A stretch of 64,000 nucleotides of DNA from Ktedonobacteria bacterium brp13 (GTDB lineage Bacteria > Chloroflexota > Ktedonobacteria > Ktedonobacterales > Ktedonobacteraceae). The stretch is from NCBI GenBank assembly GCA_015099395.1, contig AP024096.1, forward strand, positions 6,799,485-6,863,484. Reading direction: 5' to 3'. This document shows positions 9,394-18,208 of the stretch, one piece after another. Under the pieces are notes generated by a model. The model ran no database searches and had not been told where the DNA came from. It saw nothing but the letters and a program-made list of their open reading frames with translations. The position numbers were made by a program, and so were the translations under genes. How positions within the stretch are numbered: the stretch's first letter is position 1; each line of letters starts with the position of its first letter.

Positions 9394-9467
9394 GTGGACA
9401 ATCTCCTTGCTTCTTTCTCTCCTTATTCTATCACATCCTCACTCACTATTTACGCCAGTCTGTACTA

Positions 9468-10319
9468 GTCTGCCCTTCTTGATGACAAAATCCACGTCCG
9501 AACGGGAGATGGTTGGCGTAGAAGAGTCATCGAGAGCAGAAGGCGAGGATGGCTCCCCCCGATAGCTAAAGCTATCTCCCCCCTCCGAGAGGGGGACGAG
9601 TTTTTAGCAAGTTTCCGAGTGATAGTGATATATGAGTTTAATATATGCTTTATATATAATACTGAATGTTCGTGTGCATTTTCTTCTATGAAGATCACCT
9701 GGATAGGCCAAAAAACCTATACTGGTGAGCCTCGAAGAGGGAGGCTTAAGGCGCACTATCTTCATTTCCTGTATAGTGTACACTATCTCCAATGTTGCAA
9801 AAGCTCACTATCACCAGCAGATATGCAAAAACCTCTACTCCCCTAGAAGAGGAAGGCAAAGGTATTGTCTGTGTAGTGTACATTATACCTAATGTAGTAA
9901 AAGATTGCCATCATCAATTATCCCTTTATCTCTCTTCCCATCCTTCGTGTCAGGAGACCAAAATAGAGAGATTCAACATATTTATATAATTTTAATCTTC
10001 CTCTTTATTACCAACTTCCGTATACCATACACACTCGACCCGCTCCAGGCCTTGTGTTATAGCTATTGTAGATTTACCAGTACCTTTTTGGTATAAGTTG
10101 AGGGAAAGATGACGATTTGCAAAAAGTCTTATACTATCCATCTTATGAAGAGACGTTTATGTAGAAGACAAATTCAGCGGGTCGCCTTAGACCTTCTGTG
10201 CGCGGTTCTCATGTGTACAGGTGTCTTCTACAGAGAACGAGCGGACCGTTGGACAGAATCGTTGGTAGTACCTGAAGTACTGGTAGGCTGAAGATTTGCA
10301 TATGGGAATATATATTCTA
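9468..10319. repeat. Repeat fragments and AT-rich non-coding DNA right of IS630
   Basis: A fourth double-hairpin copy (E4) lies at about 9545-9600 on the minus strand, nearly identical to E3 across GATAGC-TTTA-GCTATC and the C/G runs. Half copies keeping only the 5' part (ATCACC, a short spacer, then an A-run and CCT) start near 9694 and 9810. CCTGTATAGTGTAC-like sites recur near 9768 and 9870. From about 9900 to 10319 the DNA is AT-rich without recognisable genes; the short open frames have no supporting start signals. Confidence 0.65.
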
Positions 10320-10583
10320 TGTGTACCCCGTTGAGAGGGCATCGGCCGATGGGAGCTCGACTTCTGAATGATCTCGCTATTTAGAAGCCGGGGTGTCGTT
10401 GGAGCGAGGGTCCTTCGACTACTGCGTATAACTTAACTGCTTCGGACCTGTTCACGGTTTGTAATGATTATCTATTGTGTGATCAACGTACAACTTGTAT
10501 GTATGGGAGCTATTGCAGGCTAGACGGGAAGAGCGCCCGTTGGAAGCGGCTCTGCACGCTCCGCGGAAAGGAATCAAAAGATC
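10320..10583 (+). ncRNA. Candidate structured RNA / 5' leader
   Basis: The sequence before the small gene at 10584 can fold into nested helices: P1 ACCCCG (10325-10330) with CGGGGT (10389-10394), enclosing CATC-GGCC-GATG (10340-10351) and CTTCTGAAT (10361-10369) with ATTTAGAAG (10379-10387). This is a three-way junction. It is followed by GGTCC (10409-10413) with GGACC (10444-10448), ACGGG/CCCGT near 10525-10540 and GCGG/CCGC just before the AAAGGA ribosome site. It matches no riboswitch class I know. This is a hand-made fold and no homologue could be checked. Confidence 0.4.
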
Positions 10584-10799
10584 ATGACTATTCGTTCAAC
10601 ATTTCAGGCTGCTTATCTGCGCTGGCTATTACCAATCATCGTCCTGCTGATCATGGCAACCGTCCTGATCCTTGGCCCGGCCCTATTTACCCACGCTGCC
10701 GGTGTCAAAAGTACGGCCCCAACCTCGAAACCAGCTAGCACCATTCCAGTTCCTTCTGGACAACAAAAAGCTGCACCCAATATTATGTGGGTCAACTAA
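10584..10799 (+). CDS. Small membrane-anchored or secreted peptide, unknown
   Basis: A 71-residue protein with one strong hydrophobic segment (residues 15-37, WLLPIIVLLIMATVLILG), ending near THAAG, which could be a signal-peptidase site. A short Thr/Ser/Pro-rich tail follows. The start ATG is preceded by GGAAAGGAATC. It ends at the shared bidirectional terminator. Its function is unknown. The long structured leader suggests regulated expression. It may be a real small secreted peptide, but short length limits confidence. Confidence 0.55.
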   Translation: MTIRSTFQAAYLRWLLPIIVLLIMATVLILGPALFTHAAGVKSTAPTSKPASTIPVPSGQQKAAPNIMWVN

Positions 10800-10806
10800 A
10801 TTAACT

Positions 10807-10857
10807 ACAAATAAACTGAAGGCTTTGAGATAAATAAAAAGCCTTCAGTTTATTTGT
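10807..10857. terminator. Bidirectional terminator, 20-bp perfect stem
   Basis: The arms ACAAATAAACTGAAGGCTTT (10807-10826) and their exact complement (10838-10857) enclose an 11-base AT loop. A/T runs lie within the stem ends on both sides, so it can stop the small-peptide transcript and the convergent STAND gene, whose stop codon lies inside the right arm. Confidence 0.9.
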
Positions 10858-13507
10858 TAAGGTTATTTAGCCAATCTCTAACCTCATTTGTTGAAGAATG
10901 CGTCATTGACTCTAATGTAGAAAGACTTTCTTGAGCAGTAATTGTTGCTTTTTGTATTTCTCCCCTTTGTAACATAACCTTTGCTAAACCAAAATTGGCT
11001 AGTGCAACTAAATCCTGGCAGCCCTCAGGCGCTATTGAAATTGCTTCCTTGAAGTTAATTTCCGCTTGATCTATTCTCCTTTGGTGAAGGTCTAACTTTC
11101 CGTATTCGTTTAAAACGTTAGCAGTAAGATGTGGTCTGTTTAATTGGCGAGCTATGCTTAGTGTCTCTTTAAAATATTCTTCCGCTTCTGATAAGTTATT
11201 TTGAGCAACTGCTACTGTTCCAAGATTAACAAGTATCACACTCAACGCTTCTCTATGTCCAATTTGCCTACTGATTAGTAACCCCTCTTCTAAATAGAAT
11301 CTTGCTTGCTCATAATGTGTTTGTACAGTTGCAACGTCACCAAGATTGAGTAAAAGCATACAAATTTGTTCGCGATGACCGATTTGTTTTGCAAGTACCA
11401 ACCCCTCTTGAAGGTAAGATGCTGCTTGCGTATAGTTGCCCATTGCGCCTTCTGATACAGCTAAGTTGCTGAGTAAAAAGCAAGCTTGCTCTCTATCACC
11501 TATCTTTTTCGCGTATGTTAAGGCTTCTTGGAATGATAAATACGATTGCTTGTAATTACCTTGATTAATTTCTACATTTCCTAGCGTCTTCAGTATTTTG
11601 CTGACTCTCTCTAAATCTTCTATTTTTTTTGATAGATCCAAGCCTTCCTGTAAGTTTGCTTCTGCTTGTTTGTAATCGCCAGTCCTCCACTTGATATCTC
11701 CCAGGTCACCAAGAAAGGCACAGATGAGTTCGTTGTCTTGGATCTCTCTGGCAAGTTGTAAACCAGCCTGGAAATTAGTCTCGGCTTGTGTGTAGTTACC
11801 ACGCTTCTGGGCGACCTCGCCTAAATATAGGAGGGTTTCTGCTTTTCTGTATGTATCGTTTTGTTTGATTGCGACGTCGTGCGCTTGTTGCAGCGTCTGT
11901 TCAGCCTGCTCATAGAAGCCTCTCATAATAAGAAAGGGGGCGTAGTAGCTCACCGCCTTTGTAAGTTCTACCTCCATACCGATCTCGTGGGCAGTTTCGA
12001 GGGCGGCCTGGATGATGCTGCTCTCTTGTTCGAGACGCTCGAAGTCTTTTTTATGCTCTTCAATGAAGCCGCTGGCGTGTTTGACGAGCCGCTCTTGCGC
12101 CTCTCGTAGTTGCTCCGGAGCGATCTGGAGGCGGGCGTAGTCGGCGATGACCTGGTGGAGTTGGTAGCGGTCGCCGCTGGTACTTTCGAGCATGCCAGCA
12201 TCGGAGAGGTTGTCGAGCTCTTCATATTGGCAGGCGGCGACGGCTAAGGCTGTCTCTTCGGAGAAGGTGTCTGGTTTGGCGGGTAGGACGGAGAGTGCGT
12301 AGAGGGCGGCCTGGGTCTTCTTTTCGAGGAGCTGATCGGTGACGGCTACGACGGATTGGATGGAGAGTGATTGCTCTATGGGCAGGCTGGGATGGCTCTC
12401 GGCTGGGACGTGCGGCTCTTCGATCTTCATACGAATCTCGACGCTATTGAGCCGTTCCAGGGCGGCAGTGATACGACGTGCCGGTCCGCTATAGGCTTGT
12501 TTACGTAGATAGTTGCCCATCAATGTGAGTGCCAGCGGGAGTCCACCGACGGCCTGTGCCAGTTCACGGACCCGTTGCTGTTCGCGTTGGATGACCTGTG
12601 GTGCGAGCTGGTCCAGTAGATGGATACTATCGTCGATGCCGAGCTCTTCAATCAGCAGTGCGCCATCGACCGTCATGGCCGTTGCGATCGTGGGGAAGCG
12701 CGTCGTCACCAGATGTGTGCAGTTGGGACCGCCGACGCGGAAGGTCAGCGCCTCCTCCAATTTCCAGGCGTCATCGATGACCAGGAGCAGTGCCCGTTCG
12801 CCAATCGCGTTCCGGATCGCGTGTGCCCAGGCCTCATTGTTATTCAGATTCGCCATCTGTGTTGGCGAGATCCCGAGCAGTCCTCCCCAACGGCTCAGCA
12901 GGCCAGGCATATTTGGCGTGGGACCCAGACCAGCCCAGAGGACGCCATCTTTAAAGAGTGCGCGCACATCTGCATCGTGGGCCATAGTAATCGAGAGTGC
13001 CGTCTTGCCCACGCCTGGGAGTCCATTGAGAGCGGTCAGCGCGACATTGTTTTTATTGATGACCCGTTGCTTGATGCGTGCAATGTCGCGATCGCGTCCG
13101 ATCAGCGAGATCGCCGGTTGCAGTGGGATCGCGGGATCGTAGATCGGCTGCGGGAGACTGGAGATGGTGGAGTCGGAAGAGTTGAGAGAAGGCAGGGTTG
13201 AGTTTCCGGCGTCCTTGCCATTCAGCGCAACCGGCGAGCTATCCGTCGCCATGTCCCCATGCTGACGCGCTGCCTTCTCTTTCGTGCGGACAGGTAGCAG
13301 ATCAAGCTCATCTTCTCTCTTCTGATAAAAATCGCACAGCTTGCGACGAAAATAAGGGCTTGGTCTGGTAATACCACGTTCCCAGCGACTGATATTCACA
13401 TAGGTACTGCCAATCATATCGGCCACCTCTTGTTGTGAGAGGCGACGATCGTTGCGTGCCTGCGCCAGTAGTATTCGTGGTTGTGGGGACATCTCCGGGG
13501 TCTGCAT
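10850..13507 (-). CDS. XRE-HTH / NB-ARC / TPR STAND-type regulator
   Basis: An 885-residue signal-transduction ATPase. Residues 10-70 are an XRE helix-turn-helix (LSQQEVADMIGSTYVNISRWE). Residues 135-400 are an NB-ARC ATPase, with Walker A GLPGVGKT at 162-169 and Walker B ALLLVIDDAW near 240. Residues 530-870 hold about eight TPR repeats (for example GNYTQAETNFQAGL). Such proteins sense a ligand through the TPRs and switch by nucleotide exchange. The DNA of the TPR part (about 10850-11900) is clearly AT-richer than the HTH/ATPase part. The start ATG follows GAAGGAATGG. The target genes are unknown. Confidence 0.9.
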   Translation of the reverse strand: MQTPEMSPQPRILLAQARNDRRLSQQEVADMIGSTYVNISRWERGITRPSPYFRRKLCDFYQKREDELDLLPVRTKEKAARQHGDMATDSSPVALNGKDAGNSTLPSLNSSDSTISSLPQPIYDPAIPLQPAISLIGRDRDIARIKQRVINKNNVALTALNGLPGVGKTALSITMAHDADVRALFKDGVLWAGLGPTPNMPGLLSRWGGLLGISPTQMANLNNNEAWAHAIRNAIGERALLLVIDDAWKLEEALTFRVGGPNCTHLVTTRFPTIATAMTVDGALLIEELGIDDSIHLLDQLAPQVIQREQQRVRELAQAVGGLPLALTLMGNYLRKQAYSGPARRITAALERLNSVEIRMKIEEPHVPAESHPSLPIEQSLSIQSVVAVTDQLLEKKTQAALYALSVLPAKPDTFSEETALAVAACQYEELDNLSDAGMLESTSGDRYQLHQVIADYARLQIAPEQLREAQERLVKHASGFIEEHKKDFERLEQESSIIQAALETAHEIGMEVELTKAVSYYAPFLIMRGFYEQAEQTLQQAHDVAIKQNDTYRKAETLLYLGEVAQKRGNYTQAETNFQAGLQLAREIQDNELICAFLGDLGDIKWRTGDYKQAEANLQEGLDLSKKIEDLERVSKILKTLGNVEINQGNYKQSYLSFQEALTYAKKIGDREQACFLLSNLAVSEGAMGNYTQAASYLQEGLVLAKQIGHREQICMLLLNLGDVATVQTHYEQARFYLEEGLLISRQIGHREALSVILVNLGTVAVAQNNLSEAEEYFKETLSIARQLNRPHLTANVLNEYGKLDLHQRRIDQAEINFKEAISIAPEGCQDLVALANFGLAKVMLQRGEIQKATITAQESLSTLESMTHSSTNEVRDWLNNLNK

Positions 13508-13722
13508 CTGTCACCATTCCTTCGTTTTGGGAAGATGATAAATATGTTAAAGAGAGTGATATACGTTGTCATTCAATTATACCCCATATTTGGGCATAAT
13601 TAGCATGTAAGAACAAAGAGATCACGGAAAGACGGAAGAAGGTAGTAGAAGACTTTAGTGCGGACAGTACCACGAAGACGCCCTGTAAGCGAGTGATCTA
13701 GTAAATAAATGGACGGACGGCA

Positions 13723-14823
13723 ATGAGATACGAGGAACATCACAATACACCTGTTCTGGTAGTTGAGCCAGATGACGAACGCGTCGTTGTTTTGAACTGG
13801 CTGGGGCTTTATGCCAGCCGCTGGCAGCAGCAACGCGGACCGATCGTCGTCGTGGTGCCACAAGATGCCGTATTTCGGCGTCCGGGAGATCTGCGTGAGT
13901 TGCAACAGACTGTAGACGGTCAACATGAGAATGGAAGCATGTTGATCCTGGTCATTGAAGGGAACGAACGGTTGCGCCTGTGGGCACGTCGGCAGGGCTT
14001 TAACGTCTACGCGACGCTGGAGACCTGTTTGAAGGCAAGTATGCCGCAGGGGGTGATCCGGTACGGATCACAGGCGGAATCGGATCTGCCGGTAACGAGC
14101 GAGTGGTTACCACAGCAGCCCTTCACTGGTTATAATGCGCGCCATAACCAGTCCGAGCGGGACGGGGGTACGCGGGGGGAAACGTATCGCTCCGCTACAG
14201 TTATTGCCGACTCACGCACAACTTCTGGATCTCACCTACCACAGGACCCGGAGCAGCAGCAGGTCAGGAGTGCCTACTGGTTTGTATCATCGGCCCGTCG
14301 CACGGAGCCATTGATCGATCGGTATCTCTCTACAATCCCTGCTCTCACCAGGCCGTCTGATCTATCGCTTACCCTGGTCGTAGCCAATACCGGAGCTACT
14401 CCGGCATTTGATCCTCTGTATAGCCACCAAAATGGCTATGCAGAGACGCCACCATCGCCGAAAGCCCCATTTCCGACCCCAACAACGTTCACTCTTAATG
14501 CACAAGAGAACGAACCTGCGGGGGCTGGCGCAAGCTGGCTGAATCAGACGCCAGAGTGGGCAAATAGGACTCTTGTGAATGAGAAAACCCTGGGGTGGCA
14601 GGTCAAAGAGGCATTGCGTAAGGCTGATCAGAGTGTCCTACGTGTGCGTGATCAGAGTGTTCATAATCAGCAAGGGATTGAGCCGGGGTGGGGAGTCATC
14701 TCATTGCATATGCAGCGTATCCGTCAGGATCGTCTGTTGCTGTTATTAGTCGCGCTCGTCGCGCTTGGTATACTCGGTGGGATCGGCTTTGGTTATCTCG
14801 GTCATGTCATGACCGCGTTCTAG
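13723..14823 (+). CDS. Single-pass membrane protein, unknown, C-terminal anchor
   Basis: Not recognised. 366 residues. Residues 5-120 look like a compact alpha/beta domain (hydrophobic strands VVVLNWLGLYA, GPIVVVVPQDA and SMLILVIEGN alternate with helices). The middle third is Pro/Thr/Asn-rich and probably unstructured. Residues 338-362 are a single membrane helix (LLLLLVALVALGILGGIGF), making it a tail-anchored protein with its globular part in the cytosol. No strong ribosome site was seen. It is divergent from the STAND gene with about 215 bases between them. Confidence 0.65.
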   Translation: MRYEEHHNTPVLVVEPDDERVVVLNWLGLYASRWQQQRGPIVVVVPQDAVFRRPGDLRELQQTVDGQHENGSMLILVIEGNERLRLWARRQGFNVYATLETCLKASMPQGVIRYGSQAESDLPVTSEWLPQQPFTGYNARHNQSERDGGTRGETYRSATVIADSRTTSGSHLPQDPEQQQVRSAYWFVSSARRTEPLIDRYLSTIPALTRPSDLSLTLVVANTGATPAFDPLYSHQNGYAETPPSPKAPFPTPTTFTLNAQENEPAGAGASWLNQTPEWANRTLVNEKTLGWQVKEALRKADQSVLRVRDQSVHNQQGIEPGWGVISLHMQRIRQDRLLLLLVALVALGILGGIGFGYLGHVMTAF

Positions 14824-15219
14824 CCTGAGAGATCTCATTGCTGGGGAAATAGAACCGAGGTCGTGTAATGTATGTAAATCACGTCTATCTGAAGAGTCCA
14901 CACCAGCCTGATTGTTCTACGCAGGCCCGGTTACGTATAGCAGTGCGCATCGTCCGCATCGCCCCACCGACTGTATCGAGTGCCGTACATGTTTCTAGTG
15001 TTTCTGATGTTTCTGATGTTTTACGCTCTGTTCATACTATGAGTGGATCTGGAAAAGTCGCGATACGCCTGCGTTTAGTCAGGTATACTACCACTACCAG
15101 AGCAACTCAGGAGAAGCTACAAGAGCTGACTGCGCTAACCGCTGGCAGCAGGTCGGACGCGAGCAGTGTTTATGGCGGCGTTGCGCGGTACGTCGTGCCG
15201 ACTACAAAGGAGTGTCACT
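14824..15219. other. 396-bp gap before unknown gene
   Basis: An open frame at 14868-15242 crosses this gap but has a low-complexity Thr/Ser/Val/Arg product and overlaps the next well-started gene, so I do not call it. A short triplicated TGTTTCT(A/G) pattern is visible at about 14989-15020. Otherwise nothing was seen. Confidence 0.4.
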
Positions 15220-15780
15220 ATGCAAAAAGTCTACCTGCGTAAACCCAGAGCAGCTACAAACCATGGGCAGAAGCAGCAACAGCAGCAGCAGGCCGCAGCA
15301 ATCATGCATTTTTCACTGCAAGATTCATTGCCCGCCGGTCATATCCTGGCGTTAAACGCCAGTTTTGGCACCCTTTCATACCTGATAGCCGATGATATGG
15401 GTATGCCTCACCTGGCGCGGCAGGAGCAATTTACCAATACCGAGATGAGTGTCCTGCTTCCCATGCTAGAGCTCTTCCCCTATTATTGTCCCTACGAAGT
15501 GCTCTATGCCAGCTTCTATGGTGGCGGCAAGGCCACTGAAGAACAGATAGTTGAAGCTCGTGGCCACCTGGATGATGCCATGGACGAAGGGATCTGGGAT
15601 CAAGAGATGCGTCCCGTACGTTGTGCCCTCTCGCGTACCCGACTCAAGATGCGCACCTTCAACGTCGACATCTCATCGATCCTTGCCACCGGCTATATCC
15701 TACTCATCTCGCAGCCCGAGATCGAAGACGAAACAGAAGAATACGAAGAGACACATAAACTCGCAGGGAGCTTGAGGTAG
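15220..15780 (+). CDS. Hypothetical cytosolic protein with poly-Gln stretch
   Basis: Not recognised. 186 residues. The N-terminus is basic, with a run of six Gln at residues 20-25 encoded by CAG/CAA. Residues 45-160 form a mixed alpha/beta region (ILALNASFGTLSYLIADDMG, and GGGKATEEQIVEARGHLDDA), followed by an acidic tail. The start is the ATG at 15220, with AAAGGAG at a normal distance; an ATG at 15166 in the same frame is rejected for lack of a ribosome site. It ends before a strong terminator. No membrane segment or catalytic motif was seen. Confidence 0.65.
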   Translation: MQKVYLRKPRAATNHGQKQQQQQQAAAIMHFSLQDSLPAGHILALNASFGTLSYLIADDMGMPHLARQEQFTNTEMSVLLPMLELFPYYCPYEVLYASFYGGGKATEEQIVEARGHLDDAMDEGIWDQEMRPVRCALSRTRLKMRTFNVDISSILATGYILLISQPEIEDETEEYEETHKLAGSLR

Positions 15781-15852
15781 AGGCACGCCACGCGTGCTCC
15801 TGAGCAGACAATCTTCATCCTCCGCGGTTCACGAGCGCTTCTGGTTGTACGG

Positions 15853-15900
15853 AACAGGGCCTGAATGCTGACGCTCTCAGTATTCAGGCCCTGTTTTTTT
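15853..15900 (+). terminator. Rho-independent terminator
   Basis: AACAGGGCCTGAAT (15853-15866) pairs perfectly with ATTCAGGCCCTGTT (15882-15895), followed by a T run. It lies 70 bases after the unknown gene and faces the convergent membrane protein gene. Confidence 0.92.
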
Positions 15901-15924
15901 ATTTATAATGCTGATCCACGCAAT

Positions 15925-16335
15925 CTATGCAGCCTCCGCAGTCTCCGTAGCAGGCTCAGTCCGCTTAAAGGCAGGTCTCACAGTACGGTCAACGAAGATA
16001 AATACCAGACCGATGGCACTTAACACTGCACCAGCAATCGGGAGTAGTGCATAAATGTTCCAGTAAGCAGGTTGTGTAAGCGAGAAAAGTGAATAGACAA
16101 TCTCATAGGTCTCGAAGGTAGCGGTAAACCAGAAGCCCCAGGGCTGTAGCGTCCAGAGTGCGAAGCTGGTGACAAATCCCAATAGCGCATCGATTATGAG
16201 AAAGTAGAAATCTCGCGAACCCGGCATCGAGAAGAAGAGCAGAGCCACCGAAAAGAGTGACCCCAGACAGACGATGATCGACATATTTGTAAGGCCCTGT
16301 GGGCGTAACCTCTTGAATTTTTTTGTATCAGACAT
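15925..16335 (-). CDS. Small four-helix membrane protein, unknown
   Basis: 136 residues with four hydrophobic segments (about residues 18-38, 44-65, 70-90 and 96-116), a basic N-terminus and an acidic Ala/Glu-rich tail. A Trp/Phe/Tyr-rich patch (WTLQPWGFWF) lies between the second and third helices. I cannot assign a family. It is a single gene between a terminator and a 310-base gap. Confidence 0.65.
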   Translation of the reverse strand: MSDTKKFKRLRPQGLTNMSIIVCLGSLFSVALLFFSMPGSRDFYFLIIDALLGFVTSFALWTLQPWGFWFTATFETYEIVYSLFSLTQPAYWNIYALLPIAGAVLSAIGLVFIFVDRTVRPAFKRTEPATETAEAA

Positions 16336-16647
16336 TGCGAACTTTCTTTACTGACTAGTGTAAACGTCACAGCAGAATACTAACGCTATCTATTAAACGC
16401 TTTTAGATACCATTTACACACCTTCAGTTCTATGATTCTCTAAAGATAGCCTGACTAGTTTGCCCTCTTATTTATAAAGTAATAATAATATTACGTCAAA
16501 GAAATGCTGCGAAGTCCTAGTTGTTCTGATCACTGCACCATGATACAAGATGCTTTGCCGTCCTGCAAAAAGAAACGGTCAGGCAGCTATATAATCGTGA
16601 CTGCCTGGCTGTGATATTTCTTATAGTTATATATTGGAATGGTTGTG

Positions 16648-17787
16648 CTATTTGAAGAGCCTTGGCACAACGGTGATGGCTATGATAATAACGACGAATG
16701 CGACACTAATAATTTTGGCTGTAAGGTTGCCAAAGTTGATGGTATAGCCGATGCCGAAGCGTTTTGAGACCCAGACCGCCGGATCCTCAGGATTATAGTA
16801 GATCATACCAGCCAACCAGTAACGATCATCGTCACGGGCAGCGACACGCTCGGCCTGGTTCATCGCTGTATACTTCTCGTTTGTTCTGCCTGTCGAGGAT
16901 AGAGAGGGCATATGTGCACGCAGTTTCCTTATCTCATAGAGCATTACTGCGAGCAAAACAATGATGAGGAGTGTTGGCGATAGTAAGAGCAGTAGTGACA
17001 TATTATCGGTATTTGTGGGTAAAACCAGGGTGATGTTCAGTTCGACAAGCAAGAATGTCAGGTTTACAAATGTCGCGATCCACAGGATCATATTTCTCAT
17101 CAACTGACGCACTTTGCGCTGATACTGAATATCTGCCTGAGGATTGCTTGGCTCGATCTGTTGACGTGCGCGTGTCACAGCCAGAGAGATCCAGATCAAT
17201 AGCGCAGTCATACATGCGCCGATAGCAGGCATCATAATAACTGCGGTCAGGCGTGATGACCAGCGGTCTGGCTCACCATTCAGACCAAAATGAGTTGGTA
17301 CCTGTGCCGGCAGGGCTGTATAGCGTACGATGGCGATTACCACCATAATTACGAAGAGTAGCACCGGTAGCAGGAGCAGCGCCTTATTGGGCTTGCCCGG
17401 TTGCGTATGTGCCTCTGTATCAGCAATTATAACCTGATGAACCCCTTCATACCAGCGTTCGCGTGCCTTGACACGCTTGATTCTAAGATGCGCCGAATAG
17501 TAGTTGAGCATTAACAAGACAAGGGCCAGGATTAACTCACCGCTCCCTCCCAGGATCGGCGAGATAGTTTGCGCACAGAACCAGCCAATAGCCAGGGAGA
17601 GCAGGCCACTCACCAGTACCCCGACCCGATAATCACGACTGGCTCCTGTTATCACTGCTGCATCGCTGCGATCAGGTGGGACGCGTACCCCGAAAGGGAG
17701 CGTCGGCGGCATAATCGCTGGCATAAACCAGTAGAGTCCAAGGATGAATAATAGTAGAATTGAAAAGACCACATAGAGCGTAATCAT
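16648..17787 (-). CDS. DUF1648/DUF5808-type membrane protein
   Basis: A 379-residue integral membrane protein with about eight hydrophobic segments. The DUF1648 signature PTHFGLNGEPDRW is near residue 165, and a DUF5808-like tail (YYNPEDPAVWVSKRFG) is near residue 325. Relatives in Firmicutes and Chloroflexota are usually encoded beside a YtrA-type GntR regulator, as here: it begins 5 bases after the regulator's stop codon, so the two are one transcript. Related SdpI-type proteins give immunity to peptide toxins, but no toxin gene was seen here. The exact role is unknown. Confidence 0.8.
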   Translation of the reverse strand: MITLYVVFSILLLFILGLYWFMPAIMPPTLPFGVRVPPDRSDAAVITGASRDYRVGVLVSGLLSLAIGWFCAQTISPILGGSGELILALVLLMLNYYSAHLRIKRVKARERWYEGVHQVIIADTEAHTQPGKPNKALLLLPVLLFVIMVVIAIVRYTALPAQVPTHFGLNGEPDRWSSRLTAVIMMPAIGACMTALLIWISLAVTRARQQIEPSNPQADIQYQRKVRQLMRNMILWIATFVNLTFLLVELNITLVLPTNTDNMSLLLLLSPTLLIIVLLAVMLYEIRKLRAHMPSLSSTGRTNEKYTAMNQAERVAARDDDRYWLAGMIYYNPEDPAVWVSKRFGIGYTINFGNLTAKIISVAFVVIIIAITVVPRLFK

Positions 17788-17792
17788 GCGAA

Positions 17793-18191
17793 CTACTCCA
17801 TTTCTGCATTGCTTTGATAGTGTTGTCTCTGTGCAATAAATTGATCTAATATGTAGCGGGAACGACGAATAATCTCATCGGGATCTATATTTTTTGCAAG
17901 TGCCTCCGCCAGCATCGTGCGCTGGCGTGTATCCCAATCGGGTGGTAGCGATGGCGTAAGTTGAACAACTGCCCCGGTCTTACGCCTGAGTACGATATAG
18001 CCCTCTCGCTCCAGGAGATCATATGCCTTGTTGACGGTATGCAGATTAATACCGAAATCTGCTGCAAGCTGCCTGATTGAGGGTAGACTATAGCCAGCAT
18101 ACAACTCTCCACGCGCAATCCCCTCGATAACCTGATCATGCACCTGCATATAGATAGGCTTTTCGCTATCAACCTCGATCTGTATCAGCAA
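17793..18191 (-). CDS. GntR-family (YtrA-type) transcriptional regulator
   Basis: A 132-residue repressor with a winged helix in residues 10-75 (PSIRQLAADFGINLHTVNKA, then LEREGYIVLRRKTGAV) and only a short helical tail, the short form called YtrA. Translation begins at a TTG at 18191, chosen because GGAGG stands 10 bases upstream and no ATG fits. It is the first gene of a two-gene operon with the DUF1648 protein. Inverted repeats just upstream are its probable own operator. The ligand is unknown; YtrA repressors often answer to cell-envelope stress. Confidence 0.88.
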   Translation of the reverse strand: MLIQIEVDSEKPIYMQVHDQVIEGIARGELYAGYSLPSIRQLAADFGINLHTVNKAYDLLEREGYIVLRRKTGAVVQLTPSLPPDWDTRQRTMLAEALAKNIDPDEIIRRSRYILDQFIAQRQHYQSNAEME

Positions 18192-18208
18192 TGGTTGGCA
18201 CCTCCCTA

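Larger units (their letters stand above)
8120..9467 (-). mobile_element. IS630-family insertion sequence with TA ends
   Basis: The element is bounded by TA at 8120-8121 and 9466-9467, the target duplicated by IS630/Tc1 elements. Its inverted ends read GTACAG-CT-TGGCGGAAATA on the left and, complemented, GTACAG-AC-TGGCGTAAATA on the right, about 17 matches in 20. It is about 1.35 kb with its flanking TAs and contains two overlapping transposase frames on the minus strand. It sits inside the double-hairpin repeat nest, so it probably inserted into non-coding repeats. Confidence 0.9.

Noticed and set aside
9500..9900. Repeated C/G-rich short units looking like a CRISPR array
   Set aside because: Units are few, inverted as well as direct, irregularly spaced and without constant-length spacers; no cas gene is present.
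10109..10291. 60-codon open frame
   Set aside because: It lies in repeat-rich AT DNA and its product resembles no protein family.
14868..15242. 124-codon open frame
   Set aside because: Low-complexity product, no ribosome site, and overlap with the well-started gene at 15220.
16648..18191. A toxin-immunity (SdpI) island
   Set aside because: The DUF1648 protein and GntR gene fit in general, but no toxin or export gene lies beside them, so no such claim is made.
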